From an uncultured bacterium (GTDB taxonomy: Bacteria > CSSED10-310 > CALFER01): DNA of 39,440 bases. A model generated the notes under the pieces. The model was not told the origin of the DNA and ran no database searches. It worked only from the letters and a program-made list of their open reading frames with translations. Both the position numbers and the translations under genes were made by a program. The DNA is taken from positions 1 through 39,440 of the forward strand of contig CALFER010000058.1 in NCBI GenBank assembly GCA_937951895.1, written 5' to 3'. Positions 1-10,200 of this stretch are shown piece after piece; the first letter of the stretch is position 1; the number at the start of each line of letters is the position of its first letter.

Positions 1-1
1 G

Positions 2-142
2 AGAAATGTCAAAATAATCAGGAAATTTCCTGCCATTTATCTCGCGAATCAACACGGTGCTCCCGAGAAGCACAAGAAGGATATCCGCAAGATTCTGGAA
101 AACGCGCTTGCGATGATTAACCAAGAAAGCCAACAAGGATGA
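2..142 (+). CDS. 3' end of an unrecognised gene (partial)
   Basis: A frame is open from the first bases of the window to a TGA at 140-142 and encodes about 46 residues of a C-terminus, rich in Lys, Ile, Asn and Gln and predicted helical (it includes KHKKDIRKILENALAMINQ). The gene begins outside the window. The composition is more AT-rich than tex downstream. I do not recognise the family, and the fragment is too short for a functional guess. The 167 bases between this stop and the tex start show no gene. Confidence 0.45.
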   Translation, partial: RNVKIIRKFPAIYLANQHGAPEKHKKDIRKILENALAMINQESQQG

Positions 143-245
143 AGAGCGGACCCACCCGCCACTGAAAAAGCTGTCCCTCGATATTGCTATACCGAAAACT
201 GAAAACCGAATACTGCCCCCTATTCCCATCCACCCCCGTTTGTCA

Positions 246-251
246 TACAAT
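246..251 (+). promoter_or_regulatory. possible -10 element upstream of tex
   Basis: TACAAT matches the sigma70 -10 consensus at five of six bases and lies about 58 bases before the tex ATG. The sequence 17 bases upstream (TTCCCA, 223-228) is only a weak -35, so this is a suggestion from one good hexamer. Confidence 0.25.
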
Positions 252-309
252 CACCCCGCTTTTCAGGATGACTCCCCTCATCCGCAACGCTTCGAAAGGA
301 CCGAAAATC

Positions 310-2574
310 ATGCCGAATTACTCCCAATGCATCGCCCGGGAACTCAATATCCAGCCCGCACAGGTCTCCGCTGTCACCGAATTGCTCGACGGCGGCGCTA
401 CCGTCCCCTTCATCGCCCGCTATCGCAAAGAAGCCACGGGCAGTCTCGACGAGGTCGCCATCACATCGATCCGCGATCGCTCGACCCAACTGAAGGAACT
501 CGATGACCGCCGCGCCGCCATCCTGAAGTCGCTCGACGAACGCGGACTGCTCACGGACGACCTCCGAGACCGGATAAACGCCGCGGAAACCCTTCCGGTG
601 CTCGAAGACATCTATCTGCCCTTCCGGCCCAAACGCAAAACCCGCGCCGGAGTCGCTCGCGAAAAAGGCCTCGAACCCCTCGCACAGATGATCGTCGAGC
701 AGGGCCCGATCGATCCTTCCGTGGAGGCGGCTGCGTTCGTCGATGCGGAGAAAGGCGTCGAAACGATCGAAGATGCCCTGAGCGGCGCTCGGGATATCAT
801 CGCCGAGTGGGTCAGCGAACATGCGGATGTGCGGAGCGACATTCGAGAGCTGTTCCGGCGAAACGGCGTGTTCCGCTCCAAAGTGATCACCGGTAAAGAA
901 GAATCCGGCGCGAAATTCAAGGATTATTTCGAATGGGAGGAGCCGATGGCCGGAGCACCGTCTCACCGCGTGCTGGCAATGCGGCGCGGCGAAAACGAAG
1001 AGGTGCTGAGTCTGCGGATCGCTGTGCCGGAGGAGATGGCCGAAACCGTGCTGGACCGGGCTTTCATCAAGGCATCGAATGCGGCCGCCGACCAGGTGCA
1101 CCTGGCGATCCGCGACGGCTGGAAACGTCTCCTGATGCCGTCGATGGAAACCGAGATGCGCGTCGAAACGAAAAAGCTGGCGGACGCCGAAGCGATCCGC
1201 GTGTTTTCGGAAAACCTCCGCGAACTGATGCTCGCGGCACCACTGGGACGCAAAAATGTGCTCGCGATCGACCCCGGCTACCGCACGGGCTGCAAAGTCG
1301 TCTGCCTCGATCGCCAGGGCAAACTGCTCCACAACGACGTGATCTACCTGTCTCAGGGCGATCGCGCGGAACGGCAGGCCGAGGAAACCGTCATGGCTTT
1401 GTGCGCGCGGTTCCAGATCGAGGCCGTTGCAATCGGGAACGGGACGGCGAGTCGCGAAACGGATGCCTTCGTCCGCAAGCTGCCGCTCCCCTCGACCGTG
1501 TCGATCGTGCTGGTCAACGAATCCGGCGCGTCGGTCTACTCGGCGTCGGATGTGGCGCGTGAGGAGTTCCCGGATCACGACGTGACGGTCCGCGGCGCGG
1601 TGTCGATCGGACGCCGGTTGATGGATCCCCTGGCGGAACTCGTCAAAATCGACCCGAAATCGATCGGTGTCGGTCAGTATCAGCACGATGTCGATCAGTC
1701 GGACCTGAAAATGGGACTCGACGATGTGGTCGTGAGCTGCGTGAACAATGTCGGTGTCGAGGTCAACACGGCGAGCAAAGAGCTGCTCACATACGTGTCG
1801 GGACTGGGTCCGCACCTGGCGAAGAACATCGTGGAATACCGCAACGAAAACGGACCGTTCAAATCCCGCAAAGCACTCATGAAAGTCCCGCGGCTCGGAC
1901 CCAAAGCCTTCGAACAGGCAGCGGGGTTTTTAAGGATCCGTGAGGCCGACAATCCGCTCGACGCGAGCGCGGTGCATCCCGAAGCGTATCCGGTGGTCGA
2001 TCGGATGGCGAAAGACCTGGGCTGTTCGGTGGCCGATCTCATGACGACACCCGAAATCCGCCGGAAGATCGCGCTGAAGAACTATGTGACCGACACGATC
2101 GGGTTGCCCACGCTGACCGACATTCTGGCGGAACTCGAGAAACCGGGGCGCGATCCGCGGAAGCAGTTCGAGGCATTCCGGTTTGCCGAAGGCGTTGAAA
2201 AGATCGAAGATCTCAAGCCCGGAATGAAACTGCCCGGCATCGTGACCAACGTGACGGCGTTCGGTGCGTTTGTGGATATCGGCGTCCACCAGGACGGCCT
2301 TGTGCATATCAGTCAGCTCGCCGATGGCTTCGTGAAGAATCCCTCCGACGTGGTCAAGGTGCATCAACACGTGCTGGCGACGGTTCTGGAGGTGGACATG
2401 CCCCGCCGGCGAATCGCACTGAGTCTGCGATCGCAGCCCGGCGAGCGTCCGAAACCGCAATCGGGTGATCCGAAGAAGCCTCAGCCGCCCAAAGACCCCG
2501 CTCGCAAGCCACCCACACCTCCGCCGGATCGATTCGGCAACAATCCGTTCGCGAAATTGCTCAAAAACCGTTAG
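310..2574 (+). CDS. tex: Tex family S1 RNA-binding protein
   Basis: The product of about 754 residues matches the Tex/YhgF (Spt6-like) architecture along its length. An N-terminal helical region carries ATVPFIARYRKEATGSLDE. A YqgF/RNase H-like domain has VLAIDPGYRTGCK. Helix-hairpin-helix segments follow (SGLGPHLAKNIVEYR and KVPRLGPKAFEQAAGFLRI). A C-terminal S1 domain has PGIVTNVTAFGAFVDIGVHQDGLVHISQL. The tail is rich in Pro, Lys and Arg. Tex is a cytoplasmic nucleic-acid-binding protein tied to transcription and RNA metabolism. The ATG at 310 is chosen because conserved Tex sequence begins at once; the frame is open upstream to 184, but that extension is not Tex-like. The gene is convergent with the kinase gene, with an 18-base gap. 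Confidence 0.97.
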   Translation: MPNYSQCIARELNIQPAQVSAVTELLDGGATVPFIARYRKEATGSLDEVAITSIRDRSTQLKELDDRRAAILKSLDERGLLTDDLRDRINAAETLPVLEDIYLPFRPKRKTRAGVAREKGLEPLAQMIVEQGPIDPSVEAAAFVDAEKGVETIEDALSGARDIIAEWVSEHADVRSDIRELFRRNGVFRSKVITGKEESGAKFKDYFEWEEPMAGAPSHRVLAMRRGENEEVLSLRIAVPEEMAETVLDRAFIKASNAAADQVHLAIRDGWKRLLMPSMETEMRVETKKLADAEAIRVFSENLRELMLAAPLGRKNVLAIDPGYRTGCKVVCLDRQGKLLHNDVIYLSQGDRAERQAEETVMALCARFQIEAVAIGNGTASRETDAFVRKLPLPSTVSIVLVNESGASVYSASDVAREEFPDHDVTVRGAVSIGRRLMDPLAELVKIDPKSIGVGQYQHDVDQSDLKMGLDDVVVSCVNNVGVEVNTASKELLTYVSGLGPHLAKNIVEYRNENGPFKSRKALMKVPRLGPKAFEQAAGFLRIREADNPLDASAVHPEAYPVVDRMAKDLGCSVADLMTTPEIRRKIALKNYVTDTIGLPTLTDILAELEKPGRDPRKQFEAFRFAEGVEKIEDLKPGMKLPGIVTNVTAFGAFVDIGVHQDGLVHISQLADGFVKNPSDVVKVHQHVLATVLEVDMPRRRIALSLRSQPGERPKPQSGDPKKPQPPKDPARKPPTPPPDRFGNNPFAKLLKNR

Positions 2575-2592
2575 CCCCCCTGAGCGGAAATC

Positions 2593-4107
2593 TCAAAATG
2601 GCACCCACGCGTCGTCTTTTCGACGTGCGGTTGGCGGTGTGGTCTGTGTCGCCGCAGGTGCCGGCGTCGCAGTGCCGGGAATCTCGATTGTGGATTCAAC
2701 AGGAGGCGTCACGATGGCGGGCGTGTCGAGGCCCAGCGCGAGGGGGCCGGCGGGTGTGGGAGGAGTCCTGGGCGGGCGTGTCGATGTGGGTTTGGGATGC
2801 ATGCGAGACGAGGCCGGAGTGCGGGTGGACGCCGGGGCCGGAGAGGCGGTGTGTACAGGGAGGGGCGACGGTTCCGGAGTGGGCAGTTCAGGCGTTGCCG
2901 TATAACTGAGCACGATGAAGGGTGACGGGAACTGTTCCACGTGGAACGGTGTCGGTGAGGGTGTTTCGGTTGGCCCCGTTGTGGGGGTTTGCATCCTGAC
3001 GACAGGGATCGGCCCTCCGACCTGTCCGCGCGGCGCGATCCGGTTGCCGATCCACCAGAAGGCGACTCCGAGAACGACCCCGAGGAGTGCGCCGGAGCCG
3101 GCGAGTTTCCAGGCGAGCGCTGGATTTCTCAGAGTATCCACACGTGTGGTCGCATCCGGCGGCCGGCCTCTTTCTTCCAGCGATCCGGCCACGGTCATCG
3201 CCGCCGCAACGGGATGCTCAGGCACGATCGGCATATCCGGATCGCGATCGCCGAGAGCCTGTTCGAGATCCCGGACGACGGTCGCGCAATCGACGGGGCG
3301 ATGGTCCGGAGAGCGATCCAGAAGAGCCAGAATGATCGGATCGACGGCGGGATTCAGCGCCGGGTTGATCATCGATGGCGCGACCGGAGTGCTGTGCATG
3401 ATCTGCCACCAGACCTGCGGTTCGGAATCACCCGAAAACGCGAGTTGCCCGGTGAAAATCTCGTACAGAAGACACCCGAACGAGAACAGATCGCCCTGCG
3501 CCGATCCCTTTTCGCCCTTGAAATACTCCGGCGCAGTGTAGTGATACGTGCACATGATCTTGCCGTCTGTCGTCAGAGTCGTGAAATCGGGCGACTGCAC
3601 GCGCGCAATCCCGAAATCCGTGATCTTGGCGGTGAAATCGTCCGTGATCATCACGTTTTCAGGCTTGATGTCGCGATGCACGACATCATGCGCATGAGCA
3701 TAATCAAGGGCCGAGGCGATCTGACGGGCGATCTGGAGGAGTGATCGGAGGGGAACGAGATGAATCGTGTCGAAGAGATCGCGCAGGTTGCGGCCCTGGA
3801 CGAGTTCCATGGAGATATACGGGAGGTCGGAGGTGAAGCAGAGATCATGGATGATGACGATATGCGGATGGTTCAGCTTCGCGGCGGCCTGGGCTTCCCG
3901 CAGGAGCCGCGCCCGTAGAATCTCGGCACTCCGGATATCACCCGCACGATCGAACCGGATGGTCTTCAGAGCGATCTCACGGCACAGGGTGCTGTCCCAC
4001 GCGAGATACACGTGAGCCATTCCGCCGGATCCGAGCAACCCTCGGATCTCATATCGCCCGGCGATCCGCGTGCCGGGCATCAACACGGAATCTTCCCGTT
4101 CCGCCAT
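2593..4107 (-). CDS. transmembrane Ser/Thr protein kinase (PknB-like) with Thr/Pro-rich outer tail
   Basis: From the ATG at 4107 the protein has about 504 residues. A Hanks-type kinase domain carries the glycine loop LGSGGMAHV, the ATP lysine in IALKTI, catalytic HRDIKPENVM, DFGIARV and the APEYF motif, so it should be active. A single membrane helix (ALLGVVLGVAFWWIG) follows around residues 335-355. The remaining 150 residues are Pro/Thr/Ser-rich with no recognisable sensor fold such as PASTA, and probably lie outside the membrane. The start is uncertain: the frame extends to a GTG at 4188, and a TTG at 4185 has GAGG six bases upstream, which would add up to 27 residues before the kinase domain. 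Substrates are unknown. Confidence 0.93.
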   Translation of the reverse strand: MAEREDSVLMPGTRIAGRYEIRGLLGSGGMAHVYLAWDSTLCREIALKTIRFDRAGDIRSAEILRARLLREAQAAAKLNHPHIVIIHDLCFTSDLPYISMELVQGRNLRDLFDTIHLVPLRSLLQIARQIASALDYAHAHDVVHRDIKPENVMITDDFTAKITDFGIARVQSPDFTTLTTDGKIMCTYHYTAPEYFKGEKGSAQGDLFSFGCLLYEIFTGQLAFSGDSEPQVWWQIMHSTPVAPSMINPALNPAVDPIILALLDRSPDHRPVDCATVVRDLEQALGDRDPDMPIVPEHPVAAAMTVAGSLEERGRPPDATTRVDTLRNPALAWKLAGSGALLGVVLGVAFWWIGNRIAPRGQVGGPIPVVRMQTPTTGPTETPSPTPFHVEQFPSPFIVLSYTATPELPTPEPSPLPVHTASPAPASTRTPASSRMHPKPTSTRPPRTPPTPAGPLALGLDTPAIVTPPVESTIEIPGTATPAPAATQTTPPTARRKDDAWVPF

Positions 4108-4286
4108 CCGACCGTCGTCCTCGCTTCCCTGATCCCGATCAGGCGGCAGCCCGGATCGTGATCGAGCAACAATCTCTGCGCACAACACACCTCAGAATCA
4201 TGTGTCGCGACATCGACTTCTTTCAACCGAGTCTATAATTCCGACATTCCGAAGTCAAACAGGGGGGGGATGGATTATTTGGGGAA

Positions 4287-4318
4287 GGATGCCGAACACG
4301 AGGTTCGGCGCTACAGGT
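4287..4318 (+). repeat. 32-base intergenic repeat, copy 1
   Basis: The sequence runs from GGATGCCGAACACG to GGCGCTACAGGT and contains the inverted repeat GCCGAAC/GTTCGGC around a five-base loop. An identical copy starts 56 bases downstream. The form resembles dispersed hairpin (REP-like) elements common between genes of environmental bacteria. Confidence 0.75.
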
Positions 4319-4342
4319 GCTGCCTATGAGCAGGGAGGGTGC

Positions 4343-4374
4343 GGATGCCGAACACGAGGTTCGGCGCTACAGGT
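4343..4374 (+). repeat. 32-base intergenic repeat, copy 2
   Basis: This is an exact second copy of the element at 4287-4318, in the same orientation and with the same GCCGAAC/GTTCGGC hairpin. The 24 bases between the copies are unrelated. Confidence 0.75.
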
Positions 4375-4467
4375 ATTTCTTGTGGGCAGGGGGTGGGGGT
4401 GTATGGGAGAAGGGGATTGACTCGGGGCAGCGGCGCTTCTACAGTGATGGCGATGGAGGTGATCGGT

Positions 4468-4599
4468 ATGGGGATGTGGTGCGGACGACTGGTTCTGGCC
4501 TTGCTGCTCATGGGATGTTCGCCCCCGGGTGAGATCCCCGGTAAATCCGGAACGCCTCCGCAGGTGATCGGCAGGAACGCGCACGCGTCACCTCATTAG
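4468..4599 (+). CDS. putative very small lipoprotein (43 residues)
   Basis: A short frame begins at an ATG preceded by GGAGGT (4455-4460) at ideal spacing of eight bases. It encodes a compact signal peptide (a basic Arg, then LVLALLLMGC) whose end fits a lipobox with the acceptor Cys at residue 17. The mature part would be only 27 residues, rich in Pro and Gly (CSPPGEIPGKSGTPPQ). The ribosome site plus signal II motif is what argues for a real gene; no family is recognised. It could belong with the secreted CHAP-like protein 95 bases downstream. An accidental frame in G-rich intergenic DNA is the alternative. Confidence 0.45.
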   Translation: MGMWCGRLVLALLLMGCSPPGEIPGKSGTPPQVIGRNAHASPH

Positions 4600-4694
4600 A
4601 CGCCTCCTCCCCTGAAAATTCTCTCGAAATGGACCCCCCCGCCGATCGTCGGTAAAAACGCCCCTCATCCGTCTCCATCGCCCTCCATTACCCC

Positions 4695-5702
4695 ATGACC
4701 ATACGCAGGAATCGTCTGAGAAACTCACTTGTCCTTCTTCTCCTTGCCGTATCTGCATCCGCAGCCACCCCGCTTGCCACTCCCCCGGTTTCGTATCCAT
4801 GTACCCGAATCAACCACATCGAAGATGCACTGCCCCAGCCACCGGACGATCCTGATCAATCTTCTGTCGGTGTAAAAGGTCCGGTGCAACAGACTCTTCA
4901 TGCGATCGAGCGAGGCCCCGATTCGGTACGTCTGACTGTTTCCCCGGATGACGAATCCGGAAGCACGGCGGCATTCATCGATCTTTTGTTCGATCAGCAC
5001 GCGGTGCGGCTCATGAGCCCATCCGGAGGATTCTCTCCCGGCGCGCGCCTGCTGTATGATCTCACCCCGCTTTCCCCCTACTTCGACACCTTTTCGTCCG
5101 ACTGCTGGGATTCTCTCACGCTGGTATACAATGACCCCGATTCGCTCATCCTTTCGGGCATCGAAGTCATTCGGAACGGGAGCCGGATACTGGCCTTTTC
5201 CGGTGAAACCCTTCTGGAGGGATCAGTGGTGTCCCGGCGGTGTTTCGCCCCGGAAATTTCAGTCACGAAACAGGCGTCGTGTCCGGGATCGCCGAACGGA
5301 ATCGCCTGGCATGCCTTCAACGAACTCGGCAAGGACGACGGCGAGAAATACTCTCCGGCGTTTCCCGGCGGCTGGTGCAGTGAATTTGCCTCATGGGTCA
5401 TGCGCCGCAACGGCTGGAACACGCCGGAAGGATCGATCGGCACCCGGCACATGCGCGAGTTTTTTCTCGAGTATGATCGTCTCTTCACAATCGACCAGGT
5501 CTACTCCGGTGAGTATACCCCCATGATGGGCGATTACCTGTCGATGTGGACGGGCGGCCATAGCGGCCTGTTTCTGGCGTTTGTCGATCCCGATGCTCCG
5601 GTCGATCCGTCGAGCCGGATTATCACGATCGAGGGCGGCGGTGTGGTGAGTGTGTATGAGCGCACGCTGGCCGACATCGATCATGTCGGCCGCGCGCAAT
5701 AA
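4695..5702 (+). CDS. secreted CHAP-like cysteine hydrolase
   Basis: The protein has 335 residues. Residues 1-23 form a Sec signal peptide (RRNR, then LVLLLLAVSASA). Residues 30-190 are an unrecognised, probably beta-rich domain. The last 140 residues resemble a CHAP/NlpC-type peptidoglycan amidase fold: GGWCSEFASWVMRR (Cys228), GGHSGLFLAF (His289) and IITIEGG (Glu313) give a Cys-His-Glu triad in the expected order. CHAP domains cleave peptidoglycan amide or peptide bonds, so a periplasmic or secreted cell-wall role is likely. The start has no strong ribosome site but gives a clean signal peptide. The gene is convergent with pepC, 30 bases apart. Confidence 0.75.
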   Translation: MTIRRNRLRNSLVLLLLAVSASAATPLATPPVSYPCTRINHIEDALPQPPDDPDQSSVGVKGPVQQTLHAIERGPDSVRLTVSPDDESGSTAAFIDLLFDQHAVRLMSPSGGFSPGARLLYDLTPLSPYFDTFSSDCWDSLTLVYNDPDSLILSGIEVIRNGSRILAFSGETLLEGSVVSRRCFAPEISVTKQASCPGSPNGIAWHAFNELGKDDGEKYSPAFPGGWCSEFASWVMRRNGWNTPEGSIGTRHMREFFLEYDRLFTIDQVYSGEYTPMMGDYLSMWTGGHSGLFLAFVDPDAPVDPSSRIITIEGGGVVSVYERTLADIDHVGRAQ

Positions 5703-5732
5703 TCGGTCCGGATCGAAGCCCTGCTGATCCGA

Positions 5733-7073
5733 TCAGGCCATCGGATGCCACGGCGGCAGCATCACATCGGCTTTCTCGAACATCTTCAGATGCCGCGAAC
5801 TCAGATAGCGTCTCGGCACGATCAGATCATACGTGTGCTCGACGAACCACTCGTCGGACATCAGGAAGAATCCCTTCTTCCCGACCTCGCTGCCCCAGCT
5901 GTTTTCGATCTTCCACTTGAGCGGCTTGTCATCCACCAGATCGACGCCGGTGAGCACCATCGAGTGTGTCAGACGGGTCTGGTTCGACAGAACGCGATCG
6001 ACTTTGTTGAGGCTGAATTTGATCCCGAACAGCGCTTCGTAGTCGAAGATCCGGCGGTCCAGAATGCCTTCTTTGGTGTGGCTTTCCTGAACGACGTCAC
6101 AGCCGAAGATGCAGGATTGGTTATCCTTGAGCATTTTCATGGCGTATTTCTTCAGATCCTCGATGGGGAGATTCACGGCGTGCCACTCGCGGCCGCCGGT
6201 CATGTTATTGAAAAACTCGACACTGTAGGGCTGATTGTACGGCGTATCGTCGGTGGGACAGCTCAGCAGGCAGTACATCTCATTGAGATTTTCCCCAATA
6301 TATTTTTCCGCGAATTCGAGGGGTGTGATGCCGGTTTCGCGGTAAAAATCCTTGCTGTCGTTCCGGAAGCTCCAGTCGAACTTTACAGGAGGGGTTCCGA
6401 GGCAGATGCAGAGAATGCGGTAGATATCGACCAGAATCGTTTTCTTGATCGCCAGGAGCATCTCGGCGTTCGGCTGCTGCGCGTGCTGTTTCCGGAGCTG
6501 CATCGCGCCTTCGCGCAGTCGATAATTCAGAATTTCGTTCATGAACCGGGAGTTTTCCCGGTTGAACGTATCCGGCATGACGGTTTTGGGCACCGCGCCG
6601 TATTTGTTGATCAGGTTGACGATCAGATGCCATTCGCCGCCGTCCGGGGAGGGGTCCCGCATCAGGAAATTGACACGCCGGTCATCGAGTTCCTTGTCGA
6701 TCAGCGCGATGATGTTATCGAGGTAGAAATTGGCTTTTTCGAATTTGTCCCAGAACATCAGGTAGTTCTGTGAAAACTCGAAGTTCTTGAGTTTGAATTT
6801 GCGCATGGTGAACGTGCGGAGCCAGTTCAGTTCAGCGAACAGCCAGCAGGTGTTGCTCCGTTTCTGGTCCGTGACGTCGGTGGTTTCGACGTCGTGCGAG
6901 AACGTGAAATTGATGGAATTCAGCACCTCCCGATTGATCGCCACATCCTGCATGCTCGCGCGGGTGACCGCATTGAGGCGCAGGGTGTTTGCCGGGTCGG
7001 ACAGAAACGATTGAGCGGCTTCCGTTACGAGTTCGGCCGGGATTCCGGGCGCTACGACTTGCTTGTTCGCCAT
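5733..7073 (-). CDS. pepC: aminopeptidase C / bleomycin hydrolase family (C1B)
   Basis: The 446-residue product carries the C1B papain-like triad: Gln70 and Cys76 in DQKRSNTCWLFAELNWLR, His370 in LTHSMVLTGVD and Asn391 in KIENSWGSEVGKKGFF. The length fits bacterial PepC (about 440-450). Family members are cytoplasmic, usually hexameric, aminopeptidases that trim peptides; no signal peptide is present. The ATG is preceded by AAGGAG on the minus strand with proper spacing. The gene stands alone between the convergent CHAP-like gene and the divergent histidine kinase. Confidence 0.95.
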   Translation of the reverse strand: MANKQVVAPGIPAELVTEAAQSFLSDPANTLRLNAVTRASMQDVAINREVLNSINFTFSHDVETTDVTDQKRSNTCWLFAELNWLRTFTMRKFKLKNFEFSQNYLMFWDKFEKANFYLDNIIALIDKELDDRRVNFLMRDPSPDGGEWHLIVNLINKYGAVPKTVMPDTFNRENSRFMNEILNYRLREGAMQLRKQHAQQPNAEMLLAIKKTILVDIYRILCICLGTPPVKFDWSFRNDSKDFYRETGITPLEFAEKYIGENLNEMYCLLSCPTDDTPYNQPYSVEFFNNMTGGREWHAVNLPIEDLKKYAMKMLKDNQSCIFGCDVVQESHTKEGILDRRIFDYEALFGIKFSLNKVDRVLSNQTRLTHSMVLTGVDLVDDKPLKWKIENSWGSEVGKKGFFLMSDEWFVEHTYDLIVPRRYLSSRHLKMFEKADVMLPPWHPMA

Positions 7074-7263
7074 GAGATACTCCTTCTGTGTTGAACGGGA
7101 TCGTTCGGTTTAAAGCTCCGATCAAGCCGACCTATTCGATAACATGGTTTATGTTCCCGTTCAAGCCGTCTGATACTCCGGTTCTTGCCCAGGAGAATTG
7201 ATTTTGTCGCTGAATTGGAGTTTACTGAAAGAACAGGGATGTGTGGGACGGGGGGAGGTTCTC

Positions 7264-10200
7264 ATGACTGGTCGGGCCGCGAACCCGCTGATCACTCAGT
7301 TCGCGTCGATCCTGCCGGCGATGTTCGACGCCGCGCGGGATGCTGTTCTGGTCTACAGTCGTCGGGGCCGGATCATCTATACAAACGAGGCATTGCGGGC
7401 TCTCTGGAAATCCGATCTGACTGAATGCGACCAGATCGATCCCTTTCTCGATCTGATCATGGCGGGATGCCGGTGCGATCGGGGCAAACTCCTCCGAATC
7501 TTCCGGCCGGTGCGGCTGACCCGTTATGAACGAAGCATCCGGTTTGAACTGGAAGACAGCGTCTGGCTGGATTGCTTTTCCCGTCCGCTGATCCACGACT
7601 CCCGCTGGGCTGCTCAACTGCTCCGTTTCGTCGACATCTCCTCTCAGGTCGATCTCGAACGCAAACTCCAGGAGAAATCCTATCAGTTCGAGCGCATGGC
7701 GGACTGTCTTCCGGAGCCTGTCTTTGAGATCGATTTGAATGGAGATCTGATCTACGCCAATGATGTCGCGTATGAAAAACTTGGATATACACGCGAGGAA
7801 TCCAGTTTCAATGCGTTCTCGATCATCGCCCCGGAGGATATCGACAGAGCCCGGCAGAACGTGCAGCGTGTGCTGGCCGGTGAGCGTTTACAGGGGGTCG
7901 AGTATCAGGTGATGCGCCGCGACGGGACACGGTTCCCGGCCATCATCCACAGCCGGAATATACTGAAGGACGGCCGTCCGATCGGATTGACCGGCATCAT
8001 TCTCGACCAGACAGAAAAGAAACAGGCCGATGAGGCGCTCCGGGTGTCCGAAGCCACCCTTCGCTCGATCTTCGATAACAGCCTCCAGGCGTTTCTGCTT
8101 CTCGACCGGATGATGCTGATCCGGACGATCAATAAAACCGCCCGAACATGGATCAAATCCCGGTTTGATATCCATCTTCAGACCGGCCAGTCCCTTCTGA
8201 ACTACCTGGCGCCTGGACACCGGCCGATGTTCCTCGACATTTTTTCGAAGGTCATGAACGGTGAATCGATGCGGATGATCCAGGCCGCACCGGAATTGAA
8301 CGGCGACAAGCGTTGGATCGAAGTCGGAATCAGCCCGGTGATCGAGGATGACGGATCGGTCAAAGGGGTTTGCATTTCGCTGCTGGACATCACCGACCAG
8401 AAGAAGGCCGAACTCGAGGTAATTGAAAGTCAGGACCGGTTCAGAGCCATGGTTCAGAATTCGACCGATATCATTACGATCCTGGACGAAACCGCCCTCG
8501 TGCAGTTTGTCAGCCCTTCGATCACGCGAATTCTCGGCTACTCCGAATCCGAAATGGTCGGCAGACAGACTTTCGATTTCGTGCATCCCGACGATATCCC
8601 CTCCGTCATGCCCGCATTCAGGCTGCTGGCATCGACGCCCGGGATCGTGTTCGCGCCGGAATTCCGGTTCCGGCATGCCGACGGCCGCTGGATCATTCTC
8701 GAATCGGTGGGCAACAACCTGATTCACGATGCGAGTATCCGGGGGATCGTCATCAACTCCCGCGATATCACGGAACGCAAGCGGACAGAACTCGCGCTGG
8801 CCATGGAAAAGGAACGGCTGCGTGTCACGCTCCAGTCGATCGCCGACGGCGTGATCTCGATCGGAGTCGATCTCGATGTCAGACTCATGAACCGTGTCGC
8901 GGAATCGCTGACCGGGATGTCCCGGGAAGAGGCGATCGGTCGGCCGATCAACGACATTCTCACGCTGATCGACGAAAAAACCAGACAGAGGGAAAACATC
9001 CCCGAACTGCTCGCGACACCGGCCCCTCCGCCCGACCGCGGCCGCCAGCAGGTTCTCGTGTCTCGGGACGGCAGCGAACGCCTCATCGAAAAATCGATCG
9101 CGCCGATTCTGCGCGAAGATGGCACGCTCGATGGCCGCGTGCTCGTGCTGCGCGACATCACGCTCCGGCGGAAAAGCGAAGACGAGCAATTCAAGGCGGC
9201 CAAGATGGAATCCATCGGGATTCTCGCCGGCGGCATCGCCCATGACTTCAACAACATCATGACCGGGATCGTCGGAAGCGTCTATATCGCGAAAATGCTG
9301 GCCGGGAAGGACGATCGCGTCCGCAAGGTGCTCGTGGACGCCGAACGCGCCGCACTCCGCGCCAAGGATCTGACCCATCAGCTCATCACGTTTTCCAAAG
9401 GCAGCGATCCGGTCAAACAGGCCGTTTCGATCCGCGACATCATCCAGAACTCCGCTACCTTTATTCTCCGGAACCCCCGCGTCAAATGGGAGGCGGATAT
9501 TCCGGATGATCTGTGGGCGGTCGAGGCCGATGAGAATCAGATCTGCCAGGTCATCCACAACCTGCTCATCAATGCCGAACAGGCCATGCCGAACGGCGGT
9601 CGCATCACCATTCGATGTCTCAATGTTCCCGGTTCGATCATGACCGGGTTGCCGGCAACAGCCCCGCATTATGTCCGTATCGCGATCTCGGATCAGGGCG
9701 ACGGGATCCCCGATGCCATCCGCGATCGGATTTTCGACCCGTATTTCACCACGAAAAAAGGCGGCAGCGGTCTCGGCCTGACAACCTCGTTTTCCATCGT
9801 CAAACGGCATCAGGGATTCCTGACGTTCGATTCGGATAACGGCGGCACGACCTTTCACGTCCATCTTCCCGCGTCGCCCGATCAGAAACCCGTCCGGCGG
9901 ATCACCGAACCGGAGATCTACCGCGGGTCGGGCCGGATCCTGGTGATGGATGACGACGACATCATCATCAATGTCACCAGCGATGCCCTGACGATGCTCG
10001 GATACCAGGTCACCTCCGCGCGAAACGGAGATATCGCGATCGACAACTACCGGGAATCGATGCACGCAGGCAACCCGTTCTCCGCCGTCATTCTCGATCT
10101 GGTCATCGCCGACGGAATGGGCGGCGAGGAATGCATCCGGGAACTCAGGCGGATCGACCCCGACATCGTGGCGATCGTGACGAGCGGCTACTCGAATGAC

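Larger units (their letters stand above)
4108..4467. other. intergenic region with repeats, no convincing larger gene
   Basis: This stretch between the kinase start and the small lipoprotein frame holds two copies of a 32-base repeat and G-rich sequence. Several overlapping short frames exist on both strands, but none shows family similarity. It should contain the kinase promoter on the minus strand, though I see no clear consensus. Confidence 0.5.

Noticed and set aside
220..1815. Long open frame antisense to tex
   Set aside because: It lies wholly opposite a convincing tex gene and its His/Arg/Asp-rich translation resembles no family; a GC-rich codon shadow.
7888..10065. 725-codon frame antisense to the histidine kinase
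   Set aside because: The plus strand carries clear PAS, HisKA, HATPase and receiver motifs. The antisense product has none.
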